Shown piece by piece: positions 60,361-64,000 of a DNA stretch of 64,000 bases. The stretch comes from Microbacterium trichothecenolyticum (GTDB lineage: Bacteria; Actinomycetota; Actinomycetes; Actinomycetales; Microbacteriaceae): positions 62,001 to 126,000 of the forward strand of contig NZ_JYJA01000029.1 in the NCBI RefSeq assembly GCF_000956465.1, read 5' to 3'. The first letter of the stretch is position 1, and every line of letters starts with the position of its first letter. The notes beneath the pieces were generated by a model. It was not told where the DNA came from and did no database searches. It worked only from the letters and a program-made list of their open reading frames with translations. The translations under genes were made by a program, and so were the position numbers.

Positions 60361-62157
60361 TCAGAGCGAGAGCCCGTGGCCGAAGCGGAACAGCGGGTCG
60401 GCGGTGTCGAAGGGCACGTCGGGGCGCGAGGCCTCGACGGCCGCCATCGAGCTCGGCACGTCGAACGGCAGCGTGCCCGTCGCCGGGGATCCGCCGGTCA
60501 GCACGTCGAGCAGCGCGTCGGGGTTCGCCCCCCAGTTCGCAGTGACGGCGCCGGCGGTTTCGACGATCGGGCCGAGGATCGCGGGACGGTCGAGGAACAC
60601 GTCCACCACGGTCGGCACGACCGACGACACCGCACGCACATGGGCGACGACGTCGTCGGGGAAGTCCAACGACCCGGCGTGGAAGAAGTTCTCGAACATC
60701 GACCCGCGCTGCTCGTACGGCGCCTGGAGACGCAGGATCGCAGCATCCGCGTCGTCCGGCGTCGCGACGATCTCGCCGTAGTGGGCGACCGCCTCAGGCG
60801 CGATGCCCTCGACGTAGAGCTTCACGCCGCGGCGCAGCGGCAGGACTCCGTCGTTCGAGAGCACGGCGATCGAGGCACGCTGCGCGGCTTCACCTGCCGC
60901 GCGGAACTCCGGGGAGCCGACGATGGCGTCGGCCGCCTCGACGTCGACGTACGGGTTCTCGAACAGGCCGAGCTCGAACTTCTCGCGCAGCAGGCGGCGC
61001 GCCGAGACGTCGAGGCGCTCCTCGCTCACGCGGCCGTCGCGCACGAGGCCGAGGAGGAGCGACGGGTCGTGCTCGCCGCCGAACTGGTCGGCGCCGGCGT
61101 CGAGGATCTTGACCATGCGCTCGGCGGGGGTCAGATGCTCAACGCCCCACGCGCGGGCGGCGAAGTCCGTGCCCATGATCGGCTGATCGGTGACGAGGCC
61201 CCAGTCCGTGCACACGATGCCGTCGAAGCCGAAGCGCTCACGCAGCAGTCCGGTGAGCACGCCCTTGTTGAAGCCGAAGCCGACCTCTTCGTACTCGGTG
61301 CCGACCGGCATGCCGTAGTACGGCATGATCTGGCGGCCGCCCGCGGCGAAGATCTGCTCGAACGGCTTGAGGTGCAGCTCGAACTGCCCGCCGGGGTACA
61401 CCTGCTCGCGGCCGTAGTCGAAGTGCGGGTCCTCGCCGTCCTTCTGCGGGCCGCCGCCCGGGAAGTGCTTGGTCATCGTGCTCACCGAGCCGGGTCCGAA
61501 GGCCGAGCCCTGGAAGCCGCGCACGTAGGCCGCGCCCAGCTCGCCGGCGAGATCCGCGTCCTCGCCGAACGTCTGCAGCTGGCGCGCCCAGCGCGACTCG
61601 GTCGCGAGGTCGACCTGCGGGTGCAGCGCGACGCGGATGCCGACGGCCGTGTACTCCTGTCGCGCGATGTCGCCGAAGCGCTGCACCAGCTCCGCGTCAC
61701 GCGTCGCCGCGAGCCCCAGCGGCTCGGGCCACTGCGAGAACGGGCCGGCGAACATCGCGGCGCCCGGGTTGTCGCTGAACGAGTGGCGCGGATCCGTCGA
61801 GATCGACACCGGGATGCCCAGGCGAGTGGATGCCGCGAGCTCCTGCAGCTTGTTGTGCCAGGCCGCGATGTCACTGGCCTTCGGCGCGACGCCCAGCAGG
61901 TTGAAGTGGTTCATGTGACGGCCGGCCACGTACTCGCGGTTCGACGGGATGCCGAAGGCCGCGTCCCCCTCGGAGAGCTCGCCGCCCTCGCCCATCACGA
62001 TCATCGTCTGGAAGAAGAGGCCCGCCTTCTCCTCCACCGTCATCTCGGCGAGGAGCAGCTCGACGCGCTCGTCGACGGGCAGGCTCGCGTCGAGCCAGGG
62101 CCGGGCGGATGCGGCGGGGGTCGCAGCATCCGCGATCGTCGTCGTGGTGTCGGTCAT
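60361..62157 (-). CDS. glycoside hydrolase family 3 protein (beta-glucosidase-like)
   Basis: A 598-residue GH3 enzyme of the two-domain form without a C-terminal FN3 module. LFFQTMIVMGEGGELSEGDAAFGIP opens the barrel. RLGIPVSISTDPRHSFSDNPGAAMFAGPFSQWPEPLGLAAT is the substrate-binding stretch, KHFPGGGPQ the Lys-His-Phe motif, and RFGFDGIVCTDWGLV carries the nucleophilic Asp in TDW. No signal peptide (MTDTTTTIADAATPAASARP), so it acts on imported oligosaccharides. Its ATG overlaps the stop of the MFS transporter gene by one base, so uptake and hydrolysis are coupled. The exact sugar is unknown. Confidence 0.92.
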   Translation of the reverse strand: MTDTTTTIADAATPAASARPWLDASLPVDERVELLLAEMTVEEKAGLFFQTMIVMGEGGELSEGDAAFGIPSNREYVAGRHMNHFNLLGVAPKASDIAAWHNKLQELAASTRLGIPVSISTDPRHSFSDNPGAAMFAGPFSQWPEPLGLAATRDAELVQRFGDIARQEYTAVGIRVALHPQVDLATESRWARQLQTFGEDADLAGELGAAYVRGFQGSAFGPGSVSTMTKHFPGGGPQKDGEDPHFDYGREQVYPGGQFELHLKPFEQIFAAGGRQIMPYYGMPVGTEYEEVGFGFNKGVLTGLLRERFGFDGIVCTDWGLVTDQPIMGTDFAARAWGVEHLTPAERMVKILDAGADQFGGEHDPSLLLGLVRDGRVSEERLDVSARRLLREKFELGLFENPYVDVEAADAIVGSPEFRAAGEAAQRASIAVLSNDGVLPLRRGVKLYVEGIAPEAVAHYGEIVATPDDADAAILRLQAPYEQRGSMFENFFHAGSLDFPDDVVAHVRAVSSVVPTVVDVFLDRPAILGPIVETAGAVTANWGANPDALLDVLTGGSPATGTLPFDVPSSMAAVEASRPDVPFDTADPLFRFGHGLSL

Positions 62158-63461
62158 CACTTCACTCCCTTGATGCGGTAGACGAGCACGGCACCGGCGA
62201 GGGCGACGAGCGCGCCGAAGAGGTACCACGTGGTGTAGCCGCCGAGGGGCGTGGCCGCTCCGATCGCGATGATGGCCGGGGCGATCGCGGGGGCGATCGA
62301 CTGCGGCAGTGCGTTGGCGATGTTGAGCACGCCGAGGTCCTTCGCGGTGTCCTCCGGGTTGGGGAGCACCTGCGTCGCGAGGGCGAGATCGACCGAGAGG
62401 AACGAGCCGGCCCCCAGGCCGATGATCGCCTGTGCGACGATCAGCGTCGTGATGTCGGGTGCGACCGCGAGCAGGGCAAGGCCCACGACCATGATGCCGC
62501 CGGCGATCGCGACGAACGGGCGCCGCTTGCCGATCTTGTCGGACAGGATGCCGCCGACCGGCGCCGAGATCATCATCGCGGCCATCGACGCGAGGTTGGC
62601 GATCAGGATCGTCGTGATGGCGGCCTGCTCGTCGAGCTGGAACTTCTCGGTGAGGTAGAAGGGCAGGAACGTGGCCACGCCCGCGTAGCCGAACATGACG
62701 AAGAACTTGGTCAGCCACGTCCAGCCGAAGTCGGGGTGCTTGACCGGGTTGAAGACGAACGAGCCGAAGAACTGGCCGACGGTGAAGCGCTGCGCCGGCT
62801 TGTGCTCGAGGCGGCGATCCTTGAGGACCAGGACGAAGAGCACCGAGAGCACCGTGGCGATGGCCGCCGGCACGACGAAGCGGGCGAAGTCGTCGGAGAG
62901 GAACGTCACGAGGAAGTTGCCGCCCAGGATGCCGAGCGGCGTGGTGATGCCGATGATGCCCGACACCTTGCCGCGGCTCTGCTGGGGCACCTGGTCGGGA
63001 AGAGTCGCGTTGGCGGCGGCGAGCACGGCGTTCATCGCGGCCTGGACGATGCACCATGCCACGAGCACGACCCACAGCGACTCGGTGACGCCGATGAGCG
63101 CGAAGCCGCCGAGCCCGACGAGCGTGCCGCCGAGGATCCACGAGCGGCGCATGCCCCACCGCGACGTGGTGCGGTCGGAGAGACGGCCCGCGAGCGGATT
63201 GGCGATGAGCGCGAAGAGCGCGCCGACGCCGAGGACCAGGCCGAGGTTGCCGGTGGCCTCCTCCGGCGTGGCCGAGATGTGCTGGATCTTGAACGCCATC
63301 GACACCATGACCGGCGTGAGCAGCGCGAGATAGACGCCGAAGTTCACTGCGGCGAGGCCGGGGGTGTAGCCCCGGGGAGTCTTCTCGGGCGTCGTGCCCG
63401 GGGCCTTGAAGCCGGTCGTGCCGGCGGCGGCAGCCGTTGCGGCGGGCGACATCTCTGTCAT
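62157..63461 (-). CDS. MFS transporter of the GH3 operon
   Basis: A 434-residue membrane protein with twelve predicted helices. GLAAVNFGVYLALLTPVMVSMAFKIQHI opens the first half; ALIANPLAGRLSDRTTSRWGMRRSWILGG is the MFS A-loop motif (GxLSDRxxxRxGRR type). Repeated in the second half as APVGGILSDKIGKRRPFV. AAGGA lies six bases before the ATG. First gene of a two-gene operon with the GH3 enzyme, so the likely cargo is a beta-linked disaccharide or glycoside. Divergent from a TetR gene with two matching operator-like sites in the gap. Confidence 0.9.
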   Translation of the reverse strand: MTEMSPAATAAAAGTTGFKAPGTTPEKTPRGYTPGLAAVNFGVYLALLTPVMVSMAFKIQHISATPEEATGNLGLVLGVGALFALIANPLAGRLSDRTTSRWGMRRSWILGGTLVGLGGFALIGVTESLWVVLVAWCIVQAAMNAVLAAANATLPDQVPQQSRGKVSGIIGITTPLGILGGNFLVTFLSDDFARFVVPAAIATVLSVLFVLVLKDRRLEHKPAQRFTVGQFFGSFVFNPVKHPDFGWTWLTKFFVMFGYAGVATFLPFYLTEKFQLDEQAAITTILIANLASMAAMMISAPVGGILSDKIGKRRPFVAIAGGIMVVGLALLAVAPDITTLIVAQAIIGLGAGSFLSVDLALATQVLPNPEDTAKDLGVLNIANALPQSIAPAIAPAIIAIGAATPLGGYTTWYLFGALVALAGAVLVYRIKGVK

Positions 63462-63531
63462 CGGAGTCCTTTCTCAGGTGCGACGCGGGTCGGCTCCGAC
63501 GCGCGTCCAGGCACGAGCGTACATGAAACCC

Positions 63532-63566
63532 GACCGTTTGGTAACTCAAATTCGACCGAGCGGTAA
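63532..63566. promoter_or_regulatory. paired TetR-type operator sites
   Basis: GACCGTTTGGTAA (63532-63544) and GACCGAGCGGTAA (63554-63566) share GACCGnnnGGTAA and are spaced 22 bases start to start, two helical turns. Each contains an ACC...GGT dyad. They lie between the MFS-GH3 operon and the divergent tetR. Confidence 0.7.
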
Positions 63567-63615
63567 TCGACGAGGATAGGATGGGCGCGGGCGAGCGCAG
63601 GGAGGCGGTGACGAC

Positions 63616-64000
63616 ATGACGACAACCACGGCACCCGGCGCCGTGCGCACCGCCCGCACCGAGCAGACCCGCGCCGCGATCGTCGCCGCGGCGCACGACG
63701 CGTTCGTCACCCGCGGCTACCGCGCCACGTCGCTCCGCGACATCGCCGCCGCCGCCGGCATCAGCCATCCCGGTCTGCTGCGGCATTTCGCCACGAAGGA
63801 CCAGCTGCTCGCGGCCGTGGTCGACCTGTTCGAGCGCGACAACGAGACCGAGCTCCTCGAGCGCATGGCAGCCGAAGACCCCGGCCACCTCGCCTACAGC
63901 GAGCTGGCCCGGCACAACGAGACCGTGCCCGGGTACCTGGCGCTCTTCGCCGCGCTCACGGGCGAGGCATCCACTCCCCGTCATCCCGCGCACGAGATCA
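63616..64000 (+). CDS. TetR-family regulator, C-terminus cut by window edge
   Basis: At least 128 residues are visible. The HTH is clear: QTRAAIVAAAHDAFVTRGYRATSLRDIAAAAGISHPGLLRHFATKDQLLAAVVDLF. The ATG at 63616 is preceded by GGGAGG about ten bases upstream, and TAGGAT at 63576-63581 may be its -10. It is divergent from the MFS-GH3 operon with two GACCGnnnGGTAA sites between them, so it most likely represses that operon and itself until the transported sugar, or a product, is present. The last part of the ligand-binding domain lies beyond the window. Confidence 0.92.
   Translation, partial: MTTTTAPGAVRTARTEQTRAAIVAAAHDAFVTRGYRATSLRDIAAAAGISHPGLLRHFATKDQLLAAVVDLFERDNETELLERMAAEDPGHLAYSELARHNETVPGYLALFAALTGEASTPRHPAHEI

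Noticed and set aside
60361..63993. One continuous minus-strand frame of about 1200 codons suggesting an MFS-GH3 fusion
   Set aside because: The MFS protein reads in another frame (62157-63461). The upstream part of this frame is low-information sequence, and the GH3 protein starts at 62157 with a one-base overlap.

Overview
The window is about 70% G+C by eye, with short intergenic gaps, many GTG starts and ATGA/GTGA start-stop overlaps. Gene content (actinobacterial malate dehydrogenase, mycoredoxin-like protein, WXG100 proteins, an FHA/PknB/PP2C module) and a striking excess of GGATGC/GCATCC point to Actinomycetota, most likely Microbacteriaceae and probably Microbacterium. This is inference; no rRNA or tRNA gene is present to confirm it.

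Layout. 1-2.6 kb: start of a secreted protein, a left-handed beta-helix acetyltransferase, a GT2-GtrA glycosyltransferase and a glutaredoxin-like protein. 2.7-5.8 kb: a translationally coupled tryptophan-to-anthranilate operon (kynA, an amidohydrolase in the formamidase position, kynU). 5.8-12.9 kb: a GPH-type transporter, an ALDH-GMC oxidoreductase pair, and a flavin monooxygenase divergent from a TetR repressor across a multi-site operator. 12.9-20.9 kb: tandem hairpin repeats, DEAD-box helicase, proline iminopeptidase with an unusual acidic tail, zinc metallopeptidase, malate dehydrogenase, Na+/H+ antiporter and a catalytically dead serine-recombinase-like protein.

20.9-44.1 kb, all on the minus strand, is the centrepiece. 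Transcription runs from a 2022-residue surface protein (membrane anchor, beta-propeller-like region, about ten cadherin/Ig-like repeats, five FN3 domains) through MoxR ATPase, DUF58, a pseudo-transglutaminase membrane protein, RDD-FHA, PP2C phosphatase, FHA protein, Ser/Thr kinase, FHA-HTH protein and an EssC-like FtsK/SpoIIIE ATPase. It continues to a WXG100 protein, a WXG-headed candidate effector and a small partner. The FN3-MoxR-DUF58-transglutaminase-PP2C-kinase half resembles the PFNA cluster known from bifidobacteria. Here it is welded to a minimal type VII-like secretion core without recognisable EccB/D/E, mycosin, EssB or EsaA. I infer a phospho-regulated export and surface-adhesion machine.

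44.3-50.9 kb: UvrA2-like ABC ATPase, a two-flavoprotein fusion with its TetR regulator and a near-ideal operator, DNA-3-methyladenine glycosylase I and a small zinc-ribbon protein. 51-60.2 kb: acyl-CoA oxidase-like protein, VOC protein, a GNAT-GH16 fusion, formate-tetrahydrofolate ligase, dimethylarginine dimethylaminohydrolase divergent from a cationic amino-acid permease, and a universal stress protein. 60.3-64 kb: GH3 beta-glucosidase and MFS transporter, divergent from a TetR gene cut by the window edge, with paired operators between.

Two themes run through the whole window. Many genes appear to be transcribed leaderless: a TANNNT hexamer ends 6-7 bases before the start codon in eleven cases. 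Several intergenic gaps carry long imperfect palindromes of at least four sequence families, one present twice 53 kb apart. I see no CRISPR array, insertion sequence, tRNA or rRNA.
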